DNA of 64,000 nucleotides from Parvularculaceae bacterium (GTDB lineage: Bacteria > Pseudomonadota > Alphaproteobacteria > Caulobacterales > Parvularculaceae): contig JAGRDS010000001.1 in the NCBI GenBank assembly GCA_020446945.1, forward strand, positions 376,807 to 440,806. The letters run 5' to 3'. A model generated the notes under the pieces. The model made no database searches, had not been told where the DNA came from, and saw only the letters and a list, made by a program, of their open reading frames with translations. The position numbers and the translations under genes are program-made. This document shows, piece after piece, positions 54,113 through 63,344 of the stretch (its first letter is position 1; the number at the start of each line of letters is the position of its first letter).

Positions 54113-54955
54113 ATGAACCCGCTACGCATTGCGCTTTGGTATGTCGAAAGAAGGTTGGGCGAGACGATCTCACTCGATGAGGTCGCCGCAGCGTCCGGCA
54201 TTTCGCGACGCCATCTCGCTCGCGCCTTCGCGCTGCATGCCGGCTTGCCGGTCATCGCTTATGCCCGTGCGCGACGTTTATCTGAGGCGGCGAAAGCTTT
54301 GCAGAGCGAGGATTGCTCGGTTCTCACCGTCGCACTCGCATTCGGCTACGGCTCGCATGAAGCGTTCACCCGCGCCTTTACCGATCATTTCCGCATCAGT
54401 CCGAGCAAGGCGCGCAACGATGAAATCTTCAAGCAACTGAAACTTCAGGAGGCGATCAGCATGTCCGCAGAACCAGCCGAATTTCTTGCGTCCCCGGAAA
54501 TCGTCAAGGGGGAACGCCGCCGCATCGTCGGATTGAAAGAACATTATCGCTGCGGGCGTTATGGCGGCATTCCTGAACAGTGGAGCCGGCTCGCCGCGCA
54601 CCCCGTTGCGAATTCCATAGCGCGCGGCGATGGCGTCAGCTACGGCGTGTGTTTCAACTTCACCCAGAACGGCGACATGGATTATCTTTGCGGCTTCGAA
54701 GCCGATAGCTCCGCCGCGCCGGGCGCGGACCTTTCAGCGGTCGACCTTGAACCTGGCGAATATGCGGTCTTCGCGCATCGAGGCCATGTTTCCTCGATTG
54801 GAGAAACCTGGCGGGCGATCTACGCCCATGGGCTCGCCGCCCTCAGCCGCAAACCCAAAATGGCGCCGCAATATGAACGGATGGACCACTGCTTTAATCC
54901 GGTGACCGGCTCTGGAGTTATCGAAATCTGGATACCTTTATCCCCTGAGGACTGA
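54113..54955 (+). CDS. AraC-family regulator with GyrI-like effector domain
   Basis: 280 residues from ATG 54113. The N-terminal double helix-turn-helix (ISLDEVAAASGISRRHLARAF, and VALAFGYGSHEAFTRAF with the conserved PSK after it) is followed by a GyrI/BacEff-type domain (about 140-280, ending VIEIWIPL). The layout is that of Rob/SoxS-like and multidrug-sensing regulators. The ligand is unknown and no transporter is adjacent. Confidence 0.88.
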   Translation: MNPLRIALWYVERRLGETISLDEVAAASGISRRHLARAFALHAGLPVIAYARARRLSEAAKALQSEDCSVLTVALAFGYGSHEAFTRAFTDHFRISPSKARNDEIFKQLKLQEAISMSAEPAEFLASPEIVKGERRRIVGLKEHYRCGRYGGIPEQWSRLAAHPVANSIARGDGVSYGVCFNFTQNGDMDYLCGFEADSSAAPGADLSAVDLEPGEYAVFAHRGHVSSIGETWRAIYAHGLAALSRKPKMAPQYERMDHCFNPVTGSGVIEIWIPLSPED

Positions 54956-55066
54956 CGCCGGGGACGCGGCCTGAAACTCGCACCTTCCCAATAAATAGCC
55001 GCGCGGACCGCTTCGCCGTGCCGCGGCGGCGTTCTATAATGGGACAGGGTATTGAGGCGTAATCCG

Positions 55067-56278
55067 GTGAATATCGATTTTGCGCGCGAGGAGGAAAAGC
55101 GGCCGCTAGAAAGCGTTGTCGTCAATGCGCCTTTTTCAGTCGCGGCGTCATTCCTCGATCCGCGCGATGCGGCGACGATTGAGGACGACTGGCGCGACCT
55201 CGCCGCAAACGCCGCCGAGCCCAACCCGTTCTTCGCGCCGGCGCTCCTCATTCCCGCGTTAGCGGCATTCGCCGACGAAACGGTGCGCATCGCGCTTGTG
55301 CGCGATGAACGCGCGCGCCTGATTGCGCTTGCGCCGTTCGCGCCGGCGCGGGGCTATTCGAAGCTGCCTGTTCGATATCTCGCGACATGGATGCACGATC
55401 ATTGCTTTTTTGCAGCGCCCTTGATCCGACGCGGACGGGAGAAAGACGCCCTGAAAGCGCTTTTTGACCTCGTTGAGGGCGAGGGGGTGTTTTTGCGCCT
55501 GCGCCATCTCGATGCGGACGGCGTTTTGTTGGCGGAAGCGCGCGTTGCGGCGCGTTCGAATTCCCGCCGCGCTTCGATCTCGGCGCGTTTTGAACGGGCG
55601 CTTCTTGTCGGCGGGTTCGAAGCTGATGTTTGCCTGAAAGCCGCTTTCAAGATCAAGAAGCGCAAGGAACTGCGCAGGCTGCGCGCCCGGCTTGAAGACC
55701 TTGGCGCGCTGCGTCTTGAAACGCTGGCGCCTGACGGTGATGCAACTTTGTGGGCGAATGAGTTTTTATTGATCGAATCTGCGGGCTGGAAAGGCGGGGC
55801 GCAAACTGCGCTCGCATCCAGCGTGGAAGGGCGGCGCTTCTTCGTCGATGCGATTTGCCGGGCGCATCGCGATCAGATTCTCGATTTTCACCGCCTGACC
55901 CTTAACGGGCGCGTAGTCGCGGCGATCGTCAACTTTATAGAAGGCGGCGCCGGTTATTCCTTTAAAATCGCCTATGACGAGGATTTCGCAAAATATTCGC
56001 CTGGCGTTCTTCTGGAGATCGACATGCTACGCGCGCTCGAAGGGCGCGCGGGACTGTCGTTTATGGATTCCTGCGCCGCAGCAGATCATCCGATGATCAA
56101 TTCACTTTGGCGCGAACGTCGCGCGATCGCCGCGATCAATGTGAGCGGCAAACGCCGCCGCATGCGCGTGCTATTCCGCATCCTGATGTTCCTGGAACGC
56201 GCCGGCGAACGCTTTCGAGATCTGACAGCGCGAAAGCATCGTGTGAAGCGTGTGAGCGAAGATGCCGGCGATATTTGA
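55067..56278 (+). CDS. BioF2-like GNAT acetyltransferase (CelD/FemAB-like)
   Basis: 403 residues from GTG 55067 (GAGG upstream); TTG 55052 is possible. It has two GNAT-fold halves in the manner of CelD/FemAB proteins. The C-terminal half has SGDxFxKxKxLRRLxxRLED-type pattern (here FKIKKRKELRRLRARLEDLG), then GWKGGAQTALAS and HRLTLNGRVVAAIVNFI. Such proteins transfer acyl groups to polysaccharide or peptide acceptors; the substrate is unknown. The last 17 bp overlap the cupin gene, so they are co-translated. Confidence 0.75.
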   Translation: MNIDFAREEEKRPLESVVVNAPFSVAASFLDPRDAATIEDDWRDLAANAAEPNPFFAPALLIPALAAFADETVRIALVRDERARLIALAPFAPARGYSKLPVRYLATWMHDHCFFAAPLIRRGREKDALKALFDLVEGEGVFLRLRHLDADGVLLAEARVAARSNSRRASISARFERALLVGGFEADVCLKAAFKIKKRKELRRLRARLEDLGALRLETLAPDGDATLWANEFLLIESAGWKGGAQTALASSVEGRRFFVDAICRAHRDQILDFHRLTLNGRVVAAIVNFIEGGAGYSFKIAYDEDFAKYSPGVLLEIDMLRALEGRAGLSFMDSCAAADHPMINSLWRERRAIAAINVSGKRRRMRVLFRILMFLERAGERFRDLTARKHRVKRVSEDAGDI

Positions 56279-57104
56279 CAATCTGCAAGCAGTTATGGCG
56301 AGCGCCTACCCGGCGCGGGCGTTCCTATTGAAACACCGCCTGCGCGACCATCCTCTATTCACGCTTTCCGCGCTAGCCGATCTCGCCCGTCGCCTTCCTG
56401 CCGGCGCGATCGAATATAATGCGGGCGATATCCTGGTCGATCAGCCGCCCGATAAAACGCCTCAAACCGGCCTTTCGATCGATGATACGCTCAAGCGGAT
56501 AGAAGAGAAAAACTCATGGATGGCGTTTCGCCATGTCGAACAGGATGACGCTTATCGCGCAGCGCTTGAGGAATGTCTCGCCGAAATCGCACCCTGCGCC
56601 GCGAAGACGACCGGCGCCATGCACAAGAAACAGGGGTTCATTTTCGTTTCCTCTGCAAACGCCGTAACGCCGTTGCACTTCGATCCGGAACACAACATTC
56701 TCATTCACCTTCAGGGGCGAAAACGGATCATGCTATATCAGAGCGCCGATATCGTCCCCGACGAATATCATGAACGATTTCACGCCGGCGCGGCGCACAG
56801 GAACCTTTGCGGCGACACGTTGGCGGACGCGCAGGCCGAAGCGTATGATCTGGAACCGGGCGACGCCGTCTATGTGCCGGTAAAGACGCCGCACTGGGTG
56901 AGAACAGGCGATGAGCCGTGCATTTCGTTTTCGATCACCTGGCGCAGCCGCGCCTCCGACGCTGAGGCGCGGTTAAGAATTGCAAATCACTATGTTCGGA
57001 AGTTCGGCGGCGCGCCGCCGCCTCCGGGCGATCAGCCGGCGCGCGATGCTGCGGCTGTTTTCGCGCAGCGAGTCGCCGCGCGCCTGACGAACCCCTTCGG
57101 TTGA
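56262..57104 (+). CDS. Cupin/JmjC-like protein
   Basis: 280 residues. A helical N-terminal part (to about 120) and a cupin barrel with the probable Fe(II) ligands in TPLHFDPEHNILIHLQGRK (H and D) and TPHWVRTGDEPCISF (third His). This resembles JmjC-type 2-oxoglutarate oxygenases. It overlaps the GNAT gene, and the pair may act on the same substrate. No downstream partner on the same strand except amn after 72 bp. Confidence 0.78.
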   Translation: MPAIFDNLQAVMASAYPARAFLLKHRLRDHPLFTLSALADLARRLPAGAIEYNAGDILVDQPPDKTPQTGLSIDDTLKRIEEKNSWMAFRHVEQDDAYRAALEECLAEIAPCAAKTTGAMHKKQGFIFVSSANAVTPLHFDPEHNILIHLQGRKRIMLYQSADIVPDEYHERFHAGAAHRNLCGDTLADAQAEAYDLEPGDAVYVPVKTPHWVRTGDEPCISFSITWRSRASDAEARLRIANHYVRKFGGAPPPPGDQPARDAAAVFAQRVAARLTNPFG

Positions 57105-57176
57105 GGATGCGGCTTTGTCGCGCGCCCGGAATGGCGCTATTCTTTCCGATCAAGAACAACAAGTAATGGGAAACGA

Positions 57177-58643
57177 ATGAACCGCGCCCCGCCGACAGCC
57201 GCTCCCGCCGACGATCTGAAATACTGCGCCGAACCGAAGGCGGCGGTGGAGAGGTTGATTGCGCTTTACGATGAAGCGATCTTCGCGGTCGAAAAGAGGT
57301 TCTCAGATTACGTCGCAGGCAAGCTTGCCGTCGGCGCCTATGATGCTCCGACCTATCCCTATCTTTGCGCGGAGGTTCCGGCTGAACGTTCGATCCAGAC
57401 CGGTTCGCTGGCGCTCGGTCAGATCGCCGCGACAAGCTTGCACGGTGCGGAAATTACAGCGCCCCGGCTGTTCGCCGACTATCTTCGCGATCAGCTTTCG
57501 CGGATTACGCAGAGCTTCGAAGCGAAAATATTCGTCGGCCGTTCGCGCAGACCAATCCCGTTGACTTTCGCGATGGAGCAGGCTGCGGCGCAGCTGACGC
57601 CCCGGCAGCGTGAGGAATTGCAGCATTATTTTTATATGCCGAACCTGATCACGACGAATGACGTGATCGTTGACGGCGGCATGATTTTGGAGCGCGGCGG
57701 CGCGTTGCCCCTGTCGCTTTATACGGCCGAGCGCACCGATTATTCACTGCACCGCATCCAGCACTATACGGCGACACGGCCTGAACATTTTCAGAATTTC
57801 ATCCTGTTCACGAATTATCAGCGCTATGTGGACGAATTCGTCGAGCGCGGCCGGGCGCTGGTGAAGTCGGGCGAAATCGATGCGCTGATCGAGCCGGGCG
57901 ACTGCATTACACTGAAAGGGGCAGGCCCTTCAAAGCCGCCCTTGTCAAAGCAGCCGCAAATGCCCGCTTATCACTACCGGAAAAGCGGCCGCGCGGGCGT
58001 TACGCTCGTCAATATCGGCGTCGGCCCATCGAATGCGAAAACGATAACAGACCATCTCGCCGTTCTGCGTCCGCATGTATGGCTGATGATCGGCCATTGC
58101 GGCGGCCTGCGCCGCACGCAGCGCCTTGGCGATTACGTTCTCGCGCACGCCTATTTGCGCGAGGACAGCGTTCTCGATGACGTGCTGCCGCCGTCGATTC
58201 CGTTGCCGACAATCGCTGAGGTGCAATTGGCGATGACCAAGGCGGTCGCCGATGTCGCCGATATTCCCGAAGGGCGCCTGAAAGAGCATTTGCGCACCGG
58301 CACGGTCGTCACGACGGGGGATCGAAACTGGGAACTGAATTTTGAAAAGATCGCCGTGCGGCTCAACCAGTCGCGCGCCATCGCCATCGACATGGAATCG
58401 GCGACCATCGCGGCGAACGGATTTCGTTACCGCGTTCCTTACGGCACGCTTTTATGCGTGTCGGATCGGCCGCTTCATGGCGAGATCAAGCTTCCCGGCA
58501 TGGCCGACGCCTTCTATCAGGCGCGCGTCTCGCAGCATCTCGAAATCGGGCTGAAAGCCATCGATCTCCTGCGCGCGGAAGCGGACGCGGGAACTTTGCA
58601 TTCGCGAAAATTACGCAGCTTCGACGAGCCGTTCTTGCGGTGA
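57177..58643 (+). CDS. amn: AMP nucleosidase
   Basis: 488 residues with the long N-terminal AMN domain (to about 180) and a nucleoside-phosphorylase fold behind it: VTLVNIGVGPSNAKTITDHLAV, GHCGGLRRTQRLGDYVLAHAY (in part), and the substrate-binding AIDMESATIAANGF. It splits AMP into adenine and ribose 5-phosphate. The gene faces the HNH endonuclease gene tail to tail with 17 bp between. Confidence 0.94.
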   Translation: MNRAPPTAAPADDLKYCAEPKAAVERLIALYDEAIFAVEKRFSDYVAGKLAVGAYDAPTYPYLCAEVPAERSIQTGSLALGQIAATSLHGAEITAPRLFADYLRDQLSRITQSFEAKIFVGRSRRPIPLTFAMEQAAAQLTPRQREELQHYFYMPNLITTNDVIVDGGMILERGGALPLSLYTAERTDYSLHRIQHYTATRPEHFQNFILFTNYQRYVDEFVERGRALVKSGEIDALIEPGDCITLKGAGPSKPPLSKQPQMPAYHYRKSGRAGVTLVNIGVGPSNAKTITDHLAVLRPHVWLMIGHCGGLRRTQRLGDYVLAHAYLREDSVLDDVLPPSIPLPTIAEVQLAMTKAVADVADIPEGRLKEHLRTGTVVTTGDRNWELNFEKIAVRLNQSRAIAIDMESATIAANGFRYRVPYGTLLCVSDRPLHGEIKLPGMADAFYQARVSQHLEIGLKAIDLLRAEADAGTLHSRKLRSFDEPFLR

Positions 58644-58660
58644 TAGCGCGATGGCTTACG

Positions 58661-59938
58661 CTACCCGGTGATCTTCATTAAATCGAATTTTTGAGCAATA
58701 TATTCAAAATCACTCGAATGCATTTCAAACTCATCGAGCGATACGAACTCGTAGTTCAGATCAAACAATAGTGTACGCGCTAAATACGAAAGTTTCGATT
58801 TGAGCGCGTCGTCGTTAGCTTGAAAGTGCGACATTAACTTATCAAAACTTGGGCAATCTTTCGCGCTTGGGCATCGGATTTCCTTTGAGACTGGGTTTTC
58901 CATCTTTGTGCGCTCATACCTACTGTACAGTTCAATCAATTCGGCGCCAATATCAACAACCACACTTTTTATCACCTCTTCCGAAATCATACAAAATGCT
59001 TCCGACAAATAATGCAGGGCGGGTACAATACATATCAACTCATGGAAATAATCTGAAACGAAAACATCAAGATCGCGGGTCGTAGCTTGTGCCAGATTTT
59101 TGTCGTCTTGACTCTCGGATTTCTTCCAATTTTCAATTTGCGCTGTCCAGCCCTCAATTAAGGATTTCCATTGAGACCAATTTGATAACTCTTTTGTTTT
59201 GGTGATAACTTCGTTTTCTAAATCGGCCAGCACTGCTTCTTCCGAATATGAATTCTCTTGGAGGGCTCTTACGTAGGCGCGCAAAAGAATCATTGCCTGT
59301 CGCATATTAAAATAAGAGAATCTGTTTCGACCTATGCCGACGATATAGGAAAGTTTTTTGTCAATTGGCGACTTTTTTGAGTTGACTATAATCCCACCAA
59401 TTTTTCCGAAGAAATTTTCTACGCTTTCCTTATTTAAAGACCCGCTTTGCTCGTATCTTAGGTAAGTCTTGGCGGAAATATCAACAGCATCTAGTAATTC
59501 CCCAACATCGAACCGGTTAGCGAGGGTTGACAGTTTCTGCCTGCCATTCTCATTTACGCTAAACTTTGGAATTTTATTTTCTATATATCCGACAATCATA
59601 TCTAGAGTTGTAGCATCCAAATCCTCTAGGCCCCTGCGCCATTCTAGCATTAGCTCGAGTTGCTCGCGCCGTTCTTGAAGGCGAGAAAGTTGCTGCTGCT
59701 GCTTAGTGAGAATATTATCATCAGATAACTCAATATTTGATTTCCCGCCGTTGCATGCTTCGCAACTAGTGATCAAATTTAATATGTCGTTTGTTCCGTC
59801 TTTCGAAACTGGTTTGATGTGATCAACATGAAGAACGACATTTGGGGCACTCTTGCCACAATATTGGCACGTAAACTTGTCTCGCTTAAAAACCTCGAAT
59901 CGCAGTTTTTTGCTGAGCGATGATCGTTCCATTGGCAT
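58661..59938 (-). CDS. HNH endonuclease with unknown C-terminal region, AT-rich
   Basis: 425 residues (start 59938, or ATG 59932). Residues 10-70 are an HNH/McrA-like nuclease domain: zinc-type CQYCGK (C24, C27), HVDHIKPVSKDG with H37, D39 and H40, and SCEACNGGKSN (C59, C62). The remaining 350 residues are helical, Ser/Glu-rich and unrecognised, with a Q-rich coiled-coil stretch (TKQQQQLSRLQERRE). Base composition is about 40% GC in samples I counted, against about 62% around it, so recent horizontal transfer is likely. Possibly a defence or mobile-element nuclease. Confidence 0.8.
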   Translation of the reverse strand: MPMERSSLSKKLRFEVFKRDKFTCQYCGKSAPNVVLHVDHIKPVSKDGTNDILNLITSCEACNGGKSNIELSDDNILTKQQQQLSRLQERREQLELMLEWRRGLEDLDATTLDMIVGYIENKIPKFSVNENGRQKLSTLANRFDVGELLDAVDISAKTYLRYEQSGSLNKESVENFFGKIGGIIVNSKKSPIDKKLSYIVGIGRNRFSYFNMRQAMILLRAYVRALQENSYSEEAVLADLENEVITKTKELSNWSQWKSLIEGWTAQIENWKKSESQDDKNLAQATTRDLDVFVSDYFHELICIVPALHYLSEAFCMISEEVIKSVVVDIGAELIELYSRYERTKMENPVSKEIRCPSAKDCPSFDKLMSHFQANDDALKSKLSYLARTLLFDLNYEFVSLDEFEMHSSDFEYIAQKFDLMKITG

Positions 59939-59961
59939 CGTCCGCTGCCTACTTCACTACA

Positions 59962-59989
59962 AGTATCTGATTGAATTTTGCTTATACAA
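59962..59989 (-). promoter_or_regulatory. Promoter of the HNH gene
   Basis: Read leftward: TTGTAT (complement of 59984-59989), a 16-nt spacer and GATACT (complement of 59962-59967), 24 nt before the start codon. Confidence 0.5.
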
Positions 59990-60021
59990 GAGGCCCATCC
60001 GCGCAGATCATCTTCCCAGAT

Positions 60022-61179
60022 CTACAACCCCCGCTCATAAATCCGATAGGTCTTGTAAATCTCGCCGCCCATGTCGGTCAGCATGTTGAGCATGTCGGGA
60101 TTGGTTTCAAGAATCCATGAAAGCTCGGATGAGGTGACTCCATTGTCCATGTTCGCGGAGTTCACCATATCGATGATCTTGTACGCGAAAGCGGCGCCGA
60201 TCGGCTTTCCGTGAAGCTTTTTTCTGACGCCCATCAGAGGCATACGCGCCTGCGAAAGCTTTTTGACTTTCAATCGCCACAGGAGTTTCGCCCAGTTAAA
60301 CGGCAGCAACTTGCCGTCGAAATCTCTGATCGCCTCCATGACATTGGGCAGAACAAGGCCGAAGGCGACGGGCTCTCCGTCATATTCGCAGAATATGATG
60401 TTGTATTTCTCGATGATGGGGCGCAGTTCTTTCGCCATATGGGCGATCTGTTCCTCCGTCATTGGAACGAAGCCCCAATTATCGCTCCACGCATCCCTAT
60501 AGATATCGACCAGCGTCGCGATTTCTTCATTGAACCGCCTGAAATCTATATTTCGAATGTTGACTTTCGGCGATGAAAGCGCGCGGGTAATGAATTTCAT
60601 CCGCTTTTCCGGAATGAATTGCCGGCGCGGAATATAATTAAGCGCGTACATATCCATGGCTTTTGAATAGCCCGCGGCCTCGACATGGCGCCTATACCAG
60701 TCGCGCCCATGCGGCATCATTACATAAGGCGGCGTGTCGAAACCGTCGATCAAAAGCCCGCACTCTTCATTGACGCTGAACGAGAACGGACCCGCCGCTT
60801 TGGTCATGCCGCGCGCGCGCATCCAGTCCTCGGCGGCGCTTAACAGTGCGGTGAAAACTTCTGCGTCGTCGATCGCGTCGAGAAAGCCGAAATGGCCGGT
60901 ATTCTCTTTATAATGTGCGACAAAGAGCGGATTGACGAAGGCGCTGACGCGCCCCGCGACTTCGCCGTTCTTCCTTGCGATGAAAAGTTGAACGTCTGCG
61001 TTTTTCAGCGCCGGATTGGCGTCTGGGTTCAAACGCGCGTCGACCTCGAATTCAAGCGGCGCGATGTATTTCGGATCGTCCCTGTAGGGAAGCTTTCCCG
61101 CTTCGATAAATGCCTTGCGTCCTGTAGCGCCGGAAACCGGTTCTATGACGATAGATGAAGAATTCGCGTCGTCGGCCAT
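60022..61179 (-). CDS. GNAT-like acyltransferase, probable bacterial ceramide synthase
   Basis: 385 residues of the large YghO/GNAT-type family: IEPVSGATGRKAFIEAGKLPYRDDPKYI at the start (in part), an FVNPLFVAHYKENTGHFGF segment, KAAGPFSFSVNEECGLLIDGFDTPP (GPFSFSVNEE) and the final TDMGGEIYKTYRIYER. In Caulobacter a GNAT-like protein (bCerS) N-acylates 3-oxosphinganine, and its gene lies in the same chromosomal sphingolipid region as the spt, acp and cerR genes. The same set lies here, which is the reason for the call; sequence alone would say only GNAT-like acyltransferase. Confidence 0.7.
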   Translation of the reverse strand: MADDANSSSIVIEPVSGATGRKAFIEAGKLPYRDDPKYIAPLEFEVDARLNPDANPALKNADVQLFIARKNGEVAGRVSAFVNPLFVAHYKENTGHFGFLDAIDDAEVFTALLSAAEDWMRARGMTKAAGPFSFSVNEECGLLIDGFDTPPYVMMPHGRDWYRRHVEAAGYSKAMDMYALNYIPRRQFIPEKRMKFITRALSSPKVNIRNIDFRRFNEEIATLVDIYRDAWSDNWGFVPMTEEQIAHMAKELRPIIEKYNIIFCEYDGEPVAFGLVLPNVMEAIRDFDGKLLPFNWAKLLWRLKVKKLSQARMPLMGVRKKLHGKPIGAAFAYKIIDMVNSANMDNGVTSSELSWILETNPDMLNMLTDMGGEIYKTYRIYERGL

Positions 61180-61222
61180 GGGCGGGCCCTTTCCAGTCGC
61201 CCGGCGAGGTCGCGCGCGAGCT

Positions 61223-61726
61223 TTAGTTCTTCAGTCTGATTTCCACCGACGCGCCCGCCTCCGCAACCTCAAAAAGCGCTTCTTCGATCGGCGGCGGCGC
61301 CAGGCGCATTTTCGGATTGTTCGAAACGCCATAAGGCTCAGCGGGAAGACCGAAAGCGTTCTTATCGAATTTCCTGTTTGCATTGACGTCGTGATAGGCC
61401 GCCGCGGCCCATCGGCCCGGTCCGGGGGCGTTTATGCAGATTTGCGTCAGCGGCGCGTGCGCTGCATAGCGGACGCGAAAAAGCCGCCCTTTCTTGTTCA
61501 GGAACCCGTCCGGATCGTTACGGAATAATTCGACCGTCATCAATCCGGCGTCCCGTTTGACGTTGGAGATGGTGAGGCGAACTTCAAAGGGTTCACCCTT
61601 GCAGCTGACATGCTTGAATGGCGCGGCGGCCGAACTGTCGGCGGCGAACGCCGTTGCGCTCAAGCCTGTTCCGAAAATTCCCGCCGCCAAGATCGCCTGA
61701 CGCAACATGAGGCAATTATCCTTCAT
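61223..61726 (-). CDS. Exported DUF2141 protein
   Basis: 167 residues from ATG 61726, where a signal peptide begins (LMLRQAILAAGIFGTGLSA TAFAA in part) and GGGAAG precedes. The mature part is a DUF2141 beta-sandwich: FEVRLTISNVKRDAGLMTVEL, WAAAAYHDVNANRKFDKNAFGLPAEPYG (in part: AAYHDVNANRKFD) and a C-terminal SVEIRLKN. Role unknown. It lies 17 bp inside the sphingolipid gene row, between spt and the acyltransferase, all leftward. Confidence 0.8.
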   Translation of the reverse strand: MKDNCLMLRQAILAAGIFGTGLSATAFAADSSAAAPFKHVSCKGEPFEVRLTISNVKRDAGLMTVELFRNDPDGFLNKKGRLFRVRYAAHAPLTQICINAPGPGRWAAAAYHDVNANRKFDKNAFGLPAEPYGVSNNPKMRLAPPPIEEALFEVAEAGASVEIRLKN

Positions 61727-61815
61727 CGGCTTCCCGCCCTTCCATTTGCGAAAGGCCTGCCAAAAAGGCGTCCCAAATCGGGCCTTAATGTGTCCCACGC
61801 TCGTATGAGCCGTAT

Positions 61816-63027
61816 TTATGACCCGCTTGTGACTTTGGCGGACGGAAAAGCCTCCGCCAGCGCGCCATAGGCGGCGACGAGGCGGTCGATATCGTCTTCG
61901 GTATGCGCTGAGGATACGGCGAGGCGAAGAAGCGATTCCTTGCCGGGCGTGCCGGGCGGGATCGCCATGTTAACGTAAACGCCTTTTTCAATCAGGAAAT
62001 TCCAGGCCGCAAAAGCGTCTTCGCGCGTCGGCAGAAGAACGGAAATTACCGGGGCCGGTTTTGCAGCCAGCTTAAGCCCATATTGCGTCAGCGCCGCATG
62101 CAGACGGTTCGCATTCGCCCACAGCCGGGCCGCGATTTCGCGATGCTCCCGAATTTTTTTCAGCGCCGCGCCGGCCGAAGCGATCGTCGCCGGCGACGGC
62201 GAGGCGGTGAACTGATAAGGGCGCGATGAAAAACGCAGATATTCCGCCTCCGGATGGTTGGAGGCGACAAAGCCGCCGATAGACGCGAGCGCTTTTGAGA
62301 AGGTGCCGGTGTAAAAATCAATCTCTCCCAATGCGCCTTCGGCCTCGCATACACCCTTGCCGGTCTCGCCGTATACGCCGAAAGAATGCGCTTCATCGAC
62401 AAGCAGATGTGCGCCATGCCCGTGCGCGACCTCTGCGAATTCTTTCACCGGAGCGATGTCGCCATACATCGAATACATACCCTCGATGCAGACGAGTTTG
62501 CCCTTGAATTTCGGGTCAAGCCTGCCGAGGCGTTTGTCGAGACTTTCCGGATCGTTATGCCGGAAGCGGATTGTTTCAGCGCCTGCGAGCGCGCATCCGT
62601 CGTAAATGCAGGCGTGACAATCCGCATCGACGAGAACCGCATCCTCGGCCGGGTTGATAAGGCCGGCGATGGCGCCGAGATTGGCGGTGTAACCGGTCGA
62701 AAATACGACGCAATGCTTCAGACCCAGGTAATCGGCGAGATCTTTCTCAAGCTGCTTGTGACCGGAAAATGTTCCGTTGGCGAAGCGTGATCCGGTCGTG
62801 CCCGTTCCCTCCTTGTCGAGCGCTTCTTTCGCCGCCTTGATCGCCGTCTGTTCAAATGTTTGCCCGAGATAGTTGTGTGTGCCGGCGAGCACCGTTTCGC
62901 GCCCTTTTATTTTTGCGCGCGTCGGGCCGAGCACTTCCTCCATCACGACCGCAAACGGATTTTTTCCGATCGCGGACAGCGAATTGTAGAGCGCTGCGTT
63001 TTTTTCGAATTTGTCGAAGAGGCTCAT
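61816..63027 (-). CDS. spt: Serine palmitoyltransferase-type alpha-oxoamine synthase
   Basis: 403 residues. PLP-dependent alpha-oxoamine synthase: substrate loop GTGTTGSRFANGT, PLP contacts H138 and D211 (VDEAHSFGVYG) and the PLP Lys K245 in GTFSKALASIGGF. Family members are KBL, BioF, HemA and SPT. The adjacent acyl carrier protein and reductase-like genes favour SPT, which condenses serine with an acyl thioester to 3-oxosphinganine. The following ACP gene gives the acyl donor in the known alphaproteobacterial pathway. Confidence 0.85.
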   Translation of the reverse strand: MSLFDKFEKNAALYNSLSAIGKNPFAVVMEEVLGPTRAKIKGRETVLAGTHNYLGQTFEQTAIKAAKEALDKEGTGTTGSRFANGTFSGHKQLEKDLADYLGLKHCVVFSTGYTANLGAIAGLINPAEDAVLVDADCHACIYDGCALAGAETIRFRHNDPESLDKRLGRLDPKFKGKLVCIEGMYSMYGDIAPVKEFAEVAHGHGAHLLVDEAHSFGVYGETGKGVCEAEGALGEIDFYTGTFSKALASIGGFVASNHPEAEYLRFSSRPYQFTASPSPATIASAGAALKKIREHREIAARLWANANRLHAALTQYGLKLAAKPAPVISVLLPTREDAFAAWNFLIEKGVYVNMAIPPGTPGKESLLRLAVSSAHTEDDIDRLVAAYGALAEAFPSAKVTSGS

Positions 63028-63031
63028 ACAG

Positions 63032-63343
63032 TCAGCCCTGCTGTCCCTTGATGGCGTGAATGGCGTCGACCAGCTGACCGATCGTTTTAGTTTCGGAGAT
63101 CGTGTTCACCGGAATCGAAATATCGTAATAATCTTCTATATCCATCACGATATCGAGAACCGACACACTGTCGATTTCAAGGTCGGCGACAAGATCGACG
63201 TCGCGCGTCAGCTTGGCGCCCTTGTGGTTGAGCGGCTCAAGCAGCGCGCAAATGCGCCGGTAAACGAGATCGTCGTCCGCTTGAATGCCAGAATCTTCCA
63301 TGCCCGCCATTCCCATGCTCCGAGCTGTCGCCTCGACCTGCAA
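63032..63343 (-). CDS. Acyl carrier protein of the sphingolipid locus
   Basis: 103 residues; later ATGs at 63316 or 63301 would give a more usual ACP length. The phosphopantetheine site is Ser59 in DLEIDSVSVLDIVMDIED, and the helix III end is DISIPVNTIS. A dedicated ACP next to spt is part of the alphaproteobacterial ceramide pathway. It is 4 bp upstream of spt. Confidence 0.87.
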   Translation of the reverse strand: MQVEATARSMGMAGMEDSGIQADDDLVYRRICALLEPLNHKGAKLTRDVDLVADLEIDSVSVLDIVMDIEDYYDISIPVNTISETKTIGQLVDAIHAIKGQQG

Positions 63344-63344
63344 T

